The position numbers and the translations under genes are program-made. A DNA stretch of 64,000 nt from Dasypus novemcinctus (taxonomy: Eukaryota > Chordata > Mammalia > Cingulata > Dasypodidae): assembly GCF_030445035.2 (NCBI RefSeq), contig NC_092216.1, positions 13,021,405-13,085,404 of the forward strand, written 5' to 3'. This document shows, in pieces, positions 43,103 to 54,244 of this stretch. The notes under the pieces were generated by a model that saw nothing but the letters and a program-made list of their open reading frames with translations, ran no database searches and had not been told where the DNA came from. Position 1 is the stretch's first letter; every line of letters begins with the position of its first letter.

Positions 43103-43455
43103 TGGGTAAGAAAGTGGATGTGGCACCTGCCTAACACTTGGAAGTCCTGGGTTTGGGTCCTGGTGCTTCCTAAAGAAGATAAGCGGATGCCACACCTGCC
43201 ACAATGAGCTGGATGCTGTATCCACCACAATGAGCCAATGATTAAATGGGCAGATGCTGTAGACCATCACATGCTACAGTTTGTGTGGAGCAAATGTGGC
43301 TCAGGCTGTTGGGCAATCACCTCTTCCATGGAAGGTTCTGGATTCAGCTACCAGTGCCTCCTTGGGAAGGTGAGCAAACAATGAGCAGACAAGTGAGAGA
43401 ACCATGGGGGAAGAGATGTATAAAAAATAAAAAATAAATAATCTTAAAAAACAAT
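43103..43455 (+). mobile_element. Two diverged tRNA-derived SINE monomers
   Basis: One head at about 43112-43180 (AAGTGGATGTGG...CCTGGGTTTGGGTCC) and a second at about 43285-43365 (GCAAATGTGGCTCAGGCTGTTGGGC). It ends in an AAAATAAAAAATAAATAAT tail. Confidence 0.75.
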
Positions 43456-43659
43456 TGGATCTCATAATGGAGAAAATGCACAAAAGAAAATTACTGGGAC
43501 AAATGAAAAAAGTTGCAATGAAGGCCATCTGCTTTATGTCAGTGTTAAATTTCTTGATTTTGATTTTTGCACTTAATGTGGTTATGTAAGTGAATATCCT
43601 TGTTCTTATGAAATAAATCTGGAAATGTGTATTAAATGAGTGTGATGCTTAACTCTACC

Positions 43660-44265
43660 GCCATCTTCTATATATATATATTTTTTAATGTTTTAGTCTC
43701 ACTAGAGTTTGGGGCTTAATAGGTTTTACGAATATCGTTTTCACATTTGTTGCTCCTTTCTGTGGTCTGCTTGGTTTCTGTTATTATCTGTGCTTTTATA
43801 TTTTTCTCCTATAGTTTGCCTATAGCTTTTCTAACCTGTTGAGATATAGTATTTAGCGTATTAATTTAGGCCTTTTAAAGACATGTGGAACTAATAATTT
43901 TACTTCTAAGAATTGTATTGCTTTAACTTAATCCTACAAATTTTGATACATAATATTTTTGTTATCCTTATCACTTCATATCTAATTTCTATTGTGATAT
44001 CTTCTTTGATACATGTGATTGTTTAAAGAGGTTTATGAGTATCTAGACATATGGGGATTTTCTAGTTATACGTATTTTTTAAATGGCTTCTAGCATGACT
44101 GCAGTTCTTCATCAATATTCATTGCATGATGTCAAGGCTTTAAACTTCTTAGAACTCATTTTATGGATCAGCATGCATTAGGTTTTGAAAATGTCATTAG
44201 ACTCAATAGTGAGTCCAAAGAGCATGGATTCTGAAGCTGTAAGGTACAGTGTGTATATATGTTTA
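43660..44265 (-). mobile_element. Old L1 ORF2 fragment
   Basis: T-rich plus strand that reads as degenerate L1 ORF2 on minus, comparable in order to 9380-9440 of the large L1. Weakly preserved. Confidence 0.45.
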
Positions 44266-45034
44266 TTAATTAAAATTTTTAGATTTAAAAAAAATTCTCT
44301 ATTATTGATTTTTTAAGTTGTTTATTCTTCCAACTACTGAGAAACATGTCAAAATCTGTCTCTGTGGTTGTGCCTCTATGTCTAGTTCTCTAGAAGAACT
44401 TTACGAAGGTTAATATCCATAATATAAAATTGACTTATTTTAAGTGTACCCTTAAATGACATATTAAATGCAAAGAGTTGTGCAGGCAGTATCAGAACAT
44501 TTCCATCATCCCACAAATATCTCATGTGCCCTTTTGCACCTGGTTTTCTTTTCTTTCCAATTCTTAATCCCATGCAAGGACTAATCTACTTTCTATTTTT
44601 GACAGTTCTGGCAAATTTAGCTTTAAGATTTTGAGGCTGTTATACATATAATACTACCCATTCTCCCTTTTACCACCTCATTATTGTTGGTCCTGGTTTG
44701 TGGTAGATCTCAGCCAATACCAGGATGATGGGCAACCAGAGTGTCAGCCTCATTCTGTATGACTCTTTCTAGGTGGGATTGAAGAGTCTCCTTCCACTGA
44801 TCCCTGCTTACACCAAGAGGATGTAGTCTAGGATCAGATATTACATACAGTACCATGTCTCTACCTCCAGTTATTTGGAATATTTTCCCAGGTTTTGTCA
44901 TTTATTTTGTTGATATTTTTGATGATGCAGTCCTCCTTTTTGTTGTTGTCATTGCTGTCTTTCTACTTATCAAACACTTTAAAGAAGTATAAGTTCTAAA
45001 ATAAAGTTTGATTACATTCCTTTTGTCTTACTTT
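44266..45034. other. Anonymous DNA with one short minus-strand frame
   Basis: Contains a minus-strand frame at 44901-44710 (63 codons, starting MTKPGKIFQITGGRDMV). It has more protein-like composition than its surroundings, but no motif I can name. It could be a fragment of a decayed gene or chance. Confidence 0.3.
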
Positions 45035-45685
45035 CTTCCATATCAGTCAGCCAAAGGGGTTCTGATGCAAAGTACCAGAACTCTGTTGACTTTTATAAAG
45101 GATATTTATTTGGGGTAGAAGTTTACAGTCACAAGGCCCTAAAGAGTCCAACTCAAGTTACTTCCTTAGCCAGTCAGTTGCCATGAGTTGAAGCAAGATG
45201 TCGGGCAACATCTGCAAAGGTTCAGCCTTCTTCTTCCTCTTAAAGCACCATGAGCCCAGCTTATTCTTCTCTCAGTTGTAGGCCAGAGGCTTCATAGATT
45301 TCTAGACTCAACTGCTTTGTTCTCTTCACAAGGTCAGTTGTAAACTGTCAGGTGAATGGCTCATCTCTTCCCATGACTGAAGGATCAAAGCTGACAAGTT
45401 CTGTCCTCTTTTGTGTCTGTGGAGCTCTCTCTGTTCTTCTGTGTATCATCTTCTGTATGTCTTCTTGATTGAATGTCCATTTTTATAGCCCACAAAGGAG
45501 GCAGGGACCCAACCCTGGCTACCCCCTGATGTTAAATGAAAGTTCTAACATAAAAACCTTTGTATTTAAAACAATGAAAGCATATCACACCCAAAGGAAC
45601 AGACCCGTTTGCAAACATAATCAGTATCTTTTTTTGGCATTCATAAATAATATCAAACTGCCAGACCTTCCATTGAAATAATTCA
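45035..45685 (+). repeat. Interspersed repeat of about 650 bp, LTR-like, unassigned
   Basis: Starts with TATCAGTCAGCCAAAGGGGT, then TTTATAAAGGATATTTATTTGGGG, and ends TTTTTTTGGCATTCATAAAT...CAAACTGCCA. The order resembles a repeat I recall as common in xenarthran genomes. Family name not assigned. Confidence 0.45.
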
Positions 45686-46505
45686 TCTCTAGAATGGAAT
45701 ATGACCATCCACTAAAGGAAGGGGCAACCCAGGAACAAGTGCAACTCTCTCTTTATTGAAATCCTTCATATGATCTTGGGAACAGTATTTCTACACTGCC
45801 CACTGGTTTTCCTCATATAGTCAGAAAATAGCCTACATCTATATATAGGTGAGGTTAACCTATAGCAAAGAGTCATGGAATAATGGTGGTAACAAAGGTG
45901 CTTCCTTTGTTTGCAAGCCCTTCTACTAGGTTTAAACCTTTGCACGTAAGATTTTTGTGTTAGCCTGCTTCTTTTTCCTAGACTGAATCTACTTTAGCTC
46001 CATTTTTGTCTCTATGAGAGCAAAGGTAGCTTCCATTCGAGTGAGACCAAGAAGGAGTAGGCTTCTCAGTTAAACTACTATCCTATCAATCATTTTCCTC
46101 ACCTATCTTGGGAACCCAGTTTGCTCTGCTATTGTGTGTTTTTATTATTTAGCCCAGAGTCTTCTCTCAACTAGAGGACTGGAATGTGAAATTTAACTCA
46201 ATGAACATTTTTTGATAACTTGCTATGTGAAATACACTAAAAAAGAAAAAAGAAAACCTATTGTGTTGTTTTATTTTTCTTACCACCTGCTGGCTCTGGA
46301 TAGCTTGTTTCCAGAAAAATATGTACAATTAAGTACTTTATACTTAATACTCAAGTCTAAGCCCTCTCTCTGTTTTTTTTCTCAAATCAGGATAATTTTT
46401 AAGACTCTGAATCTCTTTCTTAATAAACTGAACTTTTTATCCAACTATTGGAAACAATTTGATTTCTTTAAATTTCTGCAGAAATTCCTTATCCATTTTA
46501 TCTAT
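45686..46505. other. Anonymous DNA
   Basis: No recognised gene or repeat. A 98-codon lysine/phenylalanine-rich plus frame at 46212-46508 is AT-composition noise. Confidence 0.4.
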
Positions 46506-46509
46506 TGAT

Positions 46510-46790
46510 GTATTTTTATTTTTTATTTATTTTATTTCATGTCATGCCATGCCATGCCATGCCATGCCATGCCATGCCATTCCATTCCCAGGGCCGGGGA
46601 TTGAACCCAGGACCTCATAGGTGAGAAGATGGCTCTCAAACTCTGAGTCATATAAGCTTCCCTTTGTTGTTGTTTTTGTTTGTTTTACTTGTTTGGTTTT
46701 TGCTTTTTCAGGAGACACCAGAAATAGGTAGGACCTCCTATGTGGGACGTGGGAGTTCAACTGCTTGAGTCACATCTCTTGCCCTTACCA
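46510..46790 (-). mobile_element. Dimeric tRNA-derived SINE with pentanucleotide array in tail
   Basis: Minus strand: first monomer at about 46785-46700, linker, second monomer at about 46660-46590 with GGGTTCAATCCCCGGCC B box. A CATGC-type array (46540-46586) then occupies the 3' tail. Confidence 0.85.
46538..46587. repeat. Pentanucleotide microsatellite (CATGC)n
   Basis: About nine units of ATGCC/CATGC, the last ones decaying to ATTCC. Lies exactly at the 3' end of a minus-strand SINE. Confidence 0.9.
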
Positions 46791-47109
46791 CTTTTAAAAT
46801 TGGTGGTTAGTTGTAGAGTCTTTCCACTTTAAATTTAGCAGTCAGTTATAGCCCTAGAATCTATTCTGATTCTATTCTTTTTCCTGTTGTTATTATAGAG
46901 CATTTATTACAATTGTTCATAGCATTTTTAAATTGTAGTACTTTATGAAAAATAGTTATCTTTGTAAAAATTAATGAAATATTGTTAAAATAGTTCTATT
47001 GTCCATTATTTACACTGGGTTTATTTTTTCTCTTGTACATTCCTAATATTCCAATCTTCAGTTAGTATCATCATTTGTTATTATTCATAAAAGAACATTT
47101 AAATCATGT
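46791..47109. other. Anonymous AT-rich DNA
   Basis: No recognised feature. Confidence 0.4.
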
Positions 47110-48595
47110 ACTTTTTTCTTCTTCTTTATTTTCTTTTAAATGTTACATTAAAAAACCAGGAGGTCCTCATATACCTCCCACCCCACCACTCCACCCTCCC
47201 ACATCAACAACCTCTTCCATCATCGAGGCACATCCCCTGCACCTGGCGAATGCATTCTGGAGCACTGCTGCACCACATAGACAGTGGTCTACATTGTAGT
47301 CCACACTATCCCCTAGTCCACCCAGTGAACCACAGCAGGACACAACATCCAGGATCCATCCTTGCAGCACCACCCAGGACAACTCCAAATCCTGAAAATG
47401 CCCCCACACCATATCTCTTTTTCCATCTCCCTACCATCAGCAGCCTCCGTGGCACCCTCTCTACATCACTATTACAATTTCTTCCCTTACCACAATAATT
47501 CCACGGAAGAACACCAGTAAGTCCACTCTAATCCATACTCTATTCCTCCATCCTGTGGACCCTGGGATGGTTATGTCCAGTCCCCTCTACATCAAAAAGG
47601 GCCTTAGATTCCCCATGGATGATGGATGCAGTTCTCCTGCTTGCATCTGTAGGCACTCTTGGCTCCCTGGTGTGGTGGTTGCCCATCTTCACCTCCCTGT
47701 GAGCTGGTCAGGGTAAGTCCAATAAACAGAGTGTAGGAGCTGAAAGACTGCTGAGACCCATGACCTAGCCATCACATGGACTGTCCAGAGATTCAGGTCT
47801 CCTGAGTATACACCAACCCAAAAGCCAACCACAGATCCAGTAAAAGTAACAGAAGATGCATGTATAGAAAGGTCATATCTGAGTTCAACTCCATCACATT
47901 CAGGAACACAAACTCCAAAGTAGGGCCAACTGACATAGCCCTGAACTCCAGAGCCATCTGCTATGACCATAGAAGCTGTGGTTCCCTGCAGCTCTCAGGA
48001 GAACCAGCACCTGGGTTTCCACCTACCTTGACTGTCTCTGGTACCCTGCAGAAGTGTGCATAAGCATCATCCCTCTGATGACCTCTGACTCTTTTTTGGA
48101 GACTGATAGCCGTATAAACTCACATGTCCTTTCCATTTCCCCCTTTTAATCAAGTCAAAAAGCAGTTTTTAACACCTGATATTACATGTAGGCTGAGATA
48201 TTCTCCCAGTCTGATTTGACCCCTTTATTCAAGGTCTTTTTCTAGCTACATCAACAGCTGGTGCTTGGTAGTAATCCTTTGGTGCCAGGGAGGCTCATCC
48301 CTGGGAGTCATGTCCTATGCTGGGCAGAAGGTAATGCATCTACATGCTGAGTTTGCTTTAGAGAGTGGCCACATTTAAGCAATATGGAGACTCTCAGGAG
48401 GTAACTCTTAGGCATCCTGCAGCTCTAATTCTAGTTCATATTTCAGGCATACAGGCTCATATTCGGAGCCATCTGGGTCAAGGGCTCATTGGTGGACCAT
48501 CCATCTTTGTTGATCTTTGCTATTGCACTTGCGGGACTTTTGCTATTCCACTGGGGAATGTGATAGAGCTTCCCTAACCAGTAACTCAGCACTCT
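47110..48595 (-). mobile_element. 5'-truncated L1 3' UTR, about 1.5 kb
   Basis: Collinear with 3150-4620 (for example AAGTCCACTCTAATCC.TACT near 47518 and 3551, CTTGGCTCC.TGGTGTGGTGGTTG near 47658 and 3690). It ends in A-rich sequence on minus near 47145-47110. The two copies are moderately diverged. Confidence 0.85.
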
Positions 48596-50009
48596 CTTGG
48601 CTTTATAACACTTTTTAGATTGATAGTACTTAAATAGCTTATATTTTTAATTAAAATTTTTTGATAGGAAAATATATTTAATACATGTTACAGATTGTTG
48701 AAAAGGTTGACAGATTTAAACTTTGTCTTATTGGATTTGGGTTTTTTTGTAACAATACTAATTAGGCCATTCAGTTCAGTGTAGAAAACATTAAATATAA
48801 AATTATTGGTCAATATATTATATAATAATGACTTCAAAATCTAGGTTTCATGTGAAACTCTCAAATTTAATGTTCCCTAACCAATTTTGTTTTCCTTTGG
48901 ATATCTGTCAGGGTACTTTCTAGCTGACTCCCAATTGAATCTTTTGAACCAAATTTTCTCTTAATACCCACTTTTCCCCCTTTTATTAGCATGATTTTTA
49001 AATGAGGTGGAAAGAACCATATTCTTGATCTATGGTACTCTTCTTTTTAAACTTCAACAAATACATTTTCCTAATCAGAAAGTATCTTAAAAGGTGCGTA
49101 AATTTTATTTCCTAAGTTTTATATGAGGAAAGGATAGAAATTATTTATGAACTTGTGACAAAGTTAATTCTTTAGCTTTCCTAGATTACATTTTACAAAA
49201 TTGTGCTTGACCTATTTACTTTCTCAAATACTGCAATTTACTCTTAGCCTAATATCCACTCCTTTGAAATCACTGTTTTAATGAAAGAGCACTGGTATTC
49301 AGGAAACCAAAAGTCTAGAACTAGTTCTGTTTAAGTTTAATGCTTATTGTTAAGCTGTTAACTTCCAGATTTGTCTTTCATCTCTGAATTTGAAATGAGT
49401 TGAAATTGTTGATCTCTAAGGCATTCCAGTTCTAAACTTACTGTAATGCATGTTGTGTTTTAGATTTCATCTGACTTGATTCTTCCTTAGGCGATGCTGA
49501 ATATTTTCTTTGACCCCTATCTAAAATATAGTGTAATATATAGATAATATGATATGTAATGTTTGTTTTTGGATATATAGGAGAACAGGAAAAGACATGA
49601 TAGTTGGAAAACTTCTGTAGGTTATTATAAAGGCAAATAATATGCATTTTAAAAAATAATTCAAAATTCTGTGTTTTAGTGGAAAACTTTTATAAAGCCT
49701 CTTATATTTTTTAAAAGAGAAAGTTTAATTAGTATGAATTTTGTTGTATGGAATTATGAAATTTTACATTTGTTTGATATTACTTATAATCTTTGTGTGG
49801 ATATGTAAAAAAATTTCAAATCAATAAATGGTTTTGAAAATATACCAAGATACTCTTTAGTGGAAAAAGCTTTTGACTATTGAGAGGGCTAATAACTTTT
49901 ATTAGAATAATAAAGATTAACTTTTTGGCTGCATTGTGAGATCATAGTTCCAATATAGACTTGTTTTTTTGCTCATTTTTCCTTTGGCACAAATATATCA
50001 TAAAGGTGC
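48596..50009. other. AT-rich anonymous DNA
   Basis: About 1.4 kb without a recognised gene or repeat. It lies upstream of the TAB3 remnant and may be old intron sequence. Confidence 0.4.
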
Positions 50010-50405
50010 TTTATTAGGGTTTTCTAGGAAAATGGAACCAAGAAGAGATACCTGGTAATAGTATGAAATTTTATAAAATTATCTCATTCCACCATGGGTT
50101 GCAAAGGTCCAAATTCTGTAGGGCGGGACACAAACCAGGGACTGGGATGAAAGGCCATGATGAATTCCCAGGGTGCACTGTCTGAAATAGAGATGGGAAT
50201 TCTCCAAATGCTGAAATAACTTTCCTGTTTAAGACCTTCAGCTGATCGGCGAATGGCAATCCCCTCAGTTGATTGTAGATATAATCAGCCATCTAGGCCA
50301 TCAATTCACTGATGTCCTTATTTTACAGTTAGCCCAGTGCTTGCTTGACCAAACCACTGTGCACCATTACCTGCCCAAGTTGACACATTAGCCTAACCAT
50401 CATAA
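50010..50405 (+). repeat. Old interspersed repeat, relative of 29540-29985
   Basis: Starts TTTATTAGGGTTTTCTAGGAAAATGG-like and ends GCTTGACCAAACCACTG then TAGCCTAACCATCATAA. Shared end phrases with the 29.5-kb copy identify a common family; name not assigned. Confidence 0.5.
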
Positions 50406-52279
50406 GTGTAGACAGTTAAAATTATGTTTGGGTAAATGTATTTTAAAAAGTATATGTTGCTTTAGAATATTGATTGTTCTGACTTGTAGGGGTTTCATTT
50501 TAATGCTTTGCTCTTTTGTGATTTCAGCATCTTTGGGAAACTTAATGGTAATTTCCACGTTTGCCAGTTTTAAATATTAGGGATGTATGTTACTTACAAA
50601 GATTAGTACAATTAATCATTGAGATGCAGCAAGTCTACATAGTCTTACATTTGGAGTGAGAAAACTTGGGATGGAGAAGCCATGTCCATGTGCCTATTTT
50701 TATATTTCTGTTGTAGCATCAAAGTACTAGAAATGTGAGCTAAGTGTTTGAAAATACTATGAATCCATTTGGACCTCCTTTTTTCGTATTAAGGTCTGTA
50801 AAGCTTAATATACATTTACTGTGTGACAACTTAATCTGAATAACTCTCACACAAGGCATTTTGTCAATGTTCTACAGATTTTGTCTTCGGAATAATAACA
50901 ATCTTGATGACTTTTGCCAAGCCCTTTCCCAGGAGTAGCAAATGCCTGTATATAGAGTACTGTAGCCCAGATGACTCAGGAGATGGGGCTTAACTTAGTG
51001 GTAGTCAGTCATTTGTACATAGCTCAAGTGAAGGATATATTAATGCATAGCCTTCTGCAGGTAAGCAACTGATATGTTTAGTTTAGGAACTATCCTCATC
51101 CCCAACTATTTTGGCTGCTAGTCTCAAAGTCAATCATTTTTTTTTAAAACGAACGAATAGGACAAATTGCAGCTGCTTCTCTTCCACAGCCACCTCAACA
51201 GCCATCTTCCATGCAAACAAGAATGAGTCCTTCTGCTATGAAAGTGTCTTTACCACCACTGGCAACAATTCCTGCATATATGCATATACCTAGTGTGGAG
51301 TACATCCAATTACTGTTACAGTATCCCCAAACCACCCATCTGTGCAGACTGGTAGAAGGGATTTACAAATCCTTCCACAAATTCCAAACAATATGCATAT
51401 GTCTCCTGGTTCTGTTGATATTAGACAGATATCCCAGAGCTCCTTAGAAAGACAGACTTCTCAGAGTATGATATGGTGGCCTTCGACACAGGGCCCAGTT
51501 CATAATTGTGGTCAGTATCTTTTACCTTTTTATCAATATCAACAGAACTACCAATCTCCTCAGTACTCTCCCAAACAACACCAGAATCCTCCATCTCCTT
51601 ATCAGTCACCACCTCCTTCTCAGTGTCCTCATCCTTCATCTCTCCACAGCATCTGGTGCAACCTTCCCAGTTGGACCACCCAAGTTCCCATGTTTTTATG
51701 CCAACTGGTCCTTCAATTACTCTATCCCATCCATATCAACAAGGACTGCCTAGCTATCAGAAACAGAGAAATCAACCAGTAGCCTATCTCCCATACACAG
51801 CATCTAGCTTATCAAAACAAGTCCATCAAGAAGATAGAAATCACAATTGAGCCCTCTCAGAGAACTGGGAGAGCAATTACTAGGATAACCCATCAGTTAT
51901 CAACCATTTTCATGAAATCAGCTCCCATGGTATACAGCTATCATAGCACTTTCAGGTTCTCTTTCAAGAGGAGTATCTAGTCAACCAAAACCTCCTTTTA
52001 GTGTTAATCCTTTGTACACTATGTATGCAAAGCCAACTGGACCTCCATCTGTTCCGTCACCATGTCCTTGGGTAAAACCAGGGTCAACTACAGTTTTTAA
52101 AATTACTGTAGGCCAAACCATGACTTAAAATCTCTTAAATTTTGTGGGTCAAGAAGAGCATTCTGCAGTACCAGAACCTATTCAACCTGTTTCAATAACA
52201 CCAGGCTCTGGGGAAGAAAAGGGAAATGATAAATATCAGAGTTCTAGTGCTGGCTCTAATGACTATCCCTATACACAAG

Positions 52280-53544
52280 GTAAAATTTAGCTGTTTTATG
52301 AAACTTAACCTTTGTTTTGAAGTGGCAATCTCCTATTCAAAATAAAGTAATTTAAATTAGCTATTTAATTTGTTTTCCATGTTCAGATTATTAAAAACTG
52401 GGTAATAGTGTTGCATTAAAAATAAAGTTAATGCTTCCATGTCATCCTCAGATTCATCTATAGTTACCTACATTTTACTTTTGAAAATGTCAAGAAGAAT
52501 CCAAAAATACTTTTTTAGGAAAAATGAGGAAAAAATAAACAAATATATATTTTCAAAAGTATGAACTACAAAGGAAAAAGTAGATATTTAGAGGGGAGAT
52601 TTAATATACTTTGAAATGAAAGAATTTGGGTCTTTTTGAGTATGGTATTTATAAATCATTTATATTTAAAAGGAGTAGAATTAATGATGAAGAACATTGT
52701 TAGATTAGTTAATAGTAGGCCTAACCAAATATACAGAAGTTTATTTTTGAAATGTCTGTTCAGATTCTTAAAAGATATCTGATAATTTGTTTCAAAATTT
52801 AAGGAGAACTTACTATTTTAATTCAATTATGGCTGATATTGAGCCTATTTATAATACATGTAGATATAGCTAAAGAGAATCTTGGAAATTTAGGTTTGTC
52901 AGAACAAGATGGATGTATGTGTGATATAAAAATTTTTTTTGAGGTACTGGAAATAGAACCTGGGATATCATAGGTAGGAAGCTGGTGCTCAACCACTGAG
53001 ACACATCAGAATCCCTGAGTTGTGTTTTCATTTGCTTTGCTTATTGTTTGTTTTGTTTTGTTTTCTCTATTTTTATTTAAATGTTACATTAAAAAAATAT
53101 GAGGTCTCCATATTTGGTCATCATGGGACATTCATTGCATTTGGTGAATACATTTTGGAACACTGCTGCAGCACATGGATAATGGTTTGCATTGTAGTTT
53201 ACACTCTCCCCCAGTCCACCGAGTTCATGGCAGATTCTATGGTCATTGTTCATTTTTGTTTCCTCAGGAGGCACCAGAACCTGAACCTGGGACCTCCCGT
53301 GTGAAAGCCAGAGGCTCAACTGCTTGAGCCACATTTGCTCCCATGATACCATTTTGGTAGCAGTTATTAGAGCTATATGAAAGCAGAAGGAGAAGCAGAG
53401 TAGCATTAGAAAGTCATGGGAGTGAATACCAAGTAAAGGGACAGCGGATATATGAGTATTTTAAACGTTAATATTATACATAGAAATTTCCAGGTTACTT
53501 GTTTATTGCAATTCTTTGAAATCACGTTAGGTGTAATACTAGAG
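52280..53544 (+). other. Retained intron of the TAB3 copy
   Basis: Begins GTAAAATT at 52280 and ends TAGAG, with AG at 53543-53544. The downstream donor after the second exon (GTAAGT at 53706) is also consensus. The intron holds a SINE dimer interrupted by an L1 3' end (52925-53345). Confidence 0.8.
52925..53345 (-). mobile_element. SINE dimer split by an L1 3' end (nested insertion)
   Basis: Minus strand: the first SINE monomer lies at 53341-53255 (GGTCCCAGGTTCAGGTTC B box). The second lies at 53015-52930 (CCCAGGTTCTATTTCC). Between them, at 53240-53085, sits the terminal part of the L1 3' UTR family (GTGAATACATTTTGGAACACTG region). An A-rich run follows and joins the SINE linker (53075-53030, AAAACAAAACAAAACAAAC on minus). 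The L1 piece therefore inserted into the linker after the SINE. Confidence 0.75.
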
Positions 53545-53705
53545 CTTTACTGTTACATTAACAAGCAAGAATGGAGAGGTTAACACAGCAACTGAAACTT
53601 GAGAAAAATGAACTAGAATTGTTGAAGGCAAAAGTTAGTGGTATGGAGCATGGCCTGCTGCAGAGAAGGCTCAGAAGTGTCATCTGTAACAATGCAATCC
53701 CAAAG

Positions 53706-54244
53706 GTAAGTGACTTTTGGGATATGTTGAGGGGAATGTCGGTGAAATGAGCTGTCTGGCCCTGTACGTATGTTCCTGACATAGTGCTTGAAACAATGAC
53801 TTTAAGGGGCTTTTACCTTTATGAGCGCTTGTCAAAATAAATTGCTTTATTTTCACTTGTGTGAATTCTAGAGACTCATCAGTTTTTTCAGATGCTGACT
53901 ATAATCAAGGTATAGCATTCCACTTACTATAAATTGCTTGCAATCTAAATAGAAATGAAAACTGAACCTGGGCCTAATAGTTTGCTATTCTCTTTAAATT
54001 CATTCTAAGTACATTTTGTATATTTAGTCAAACATTTATAACTTATTCTTCTAAGTCTTAATGCAGATCAGTTAGAAATAGACTAGTGTGAATTTGGAAA
54101 AGTATTAACCATAGACACGTTCTAAGACTGGTCAGTTTCCTTAATTGTTGAGTAACTGTAGAAACTAGATTATAGTGTTGGAAAGTAGGGATATTAAGGG
54201 GAATTAATCTGATGAAAAAATGAGGATGAAATGTGTTTTTTCTT
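53706..54244. other. Downstream intron or intergenic DNA of the TAB3 copy
   Basis: Starts with a consensus splice donor. No following TAB3 exon recognised here. Confidence 0.45.

Larger units (their letters stand above)
50870..53705 (+). pseudogene. TAB3: TAB3 pseudogene with retained intron
   Basis: TAB3 is an adaptor that binds Lys63-linked ubiquitin chains and activates the kinase TAK1 (MAP3K7) in TNF and IL-1 signalling. This copy keeps a large exon (about 50870-52279) and a coiled-coil exon (53545-53705). Recognisable in order: end of the CUE domain (RNNNNLDDFCQALSQE near 50887), CLYIEYCSPDD, AGKQLICLV, QPPQQPSSMQTRMSPSAM (about 51190), QNYQSPQYSPKQ (about 51540), SYQKQ...VAYLPYTASSLSK (about 51756-51820), KIEITIEPSQR (about 51832), FKITVGQ, then SNDYPYTQ at the exon end. 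The next exon reads LLLH-stop-QARMERLTQQLKLEKNELE. At least three frameshifts (near 50935, 51290 and 51650), a small deletion near 50975 and several stops kill it. The exon join keeps exact phase (CAAG/GT, then AG/CT), so it was not retrocopied. The N-terminal coding exon and the C-terminal NZF zinc finger are not found in the window. Confidence 0.9.

Noticed and set aside
51111..51850. Several overlapping plus-strand frames of 60-146 codons treated as genes
   Set aside because: They are consecutive frame-shifted pieces of one decayed TAB3 exon.
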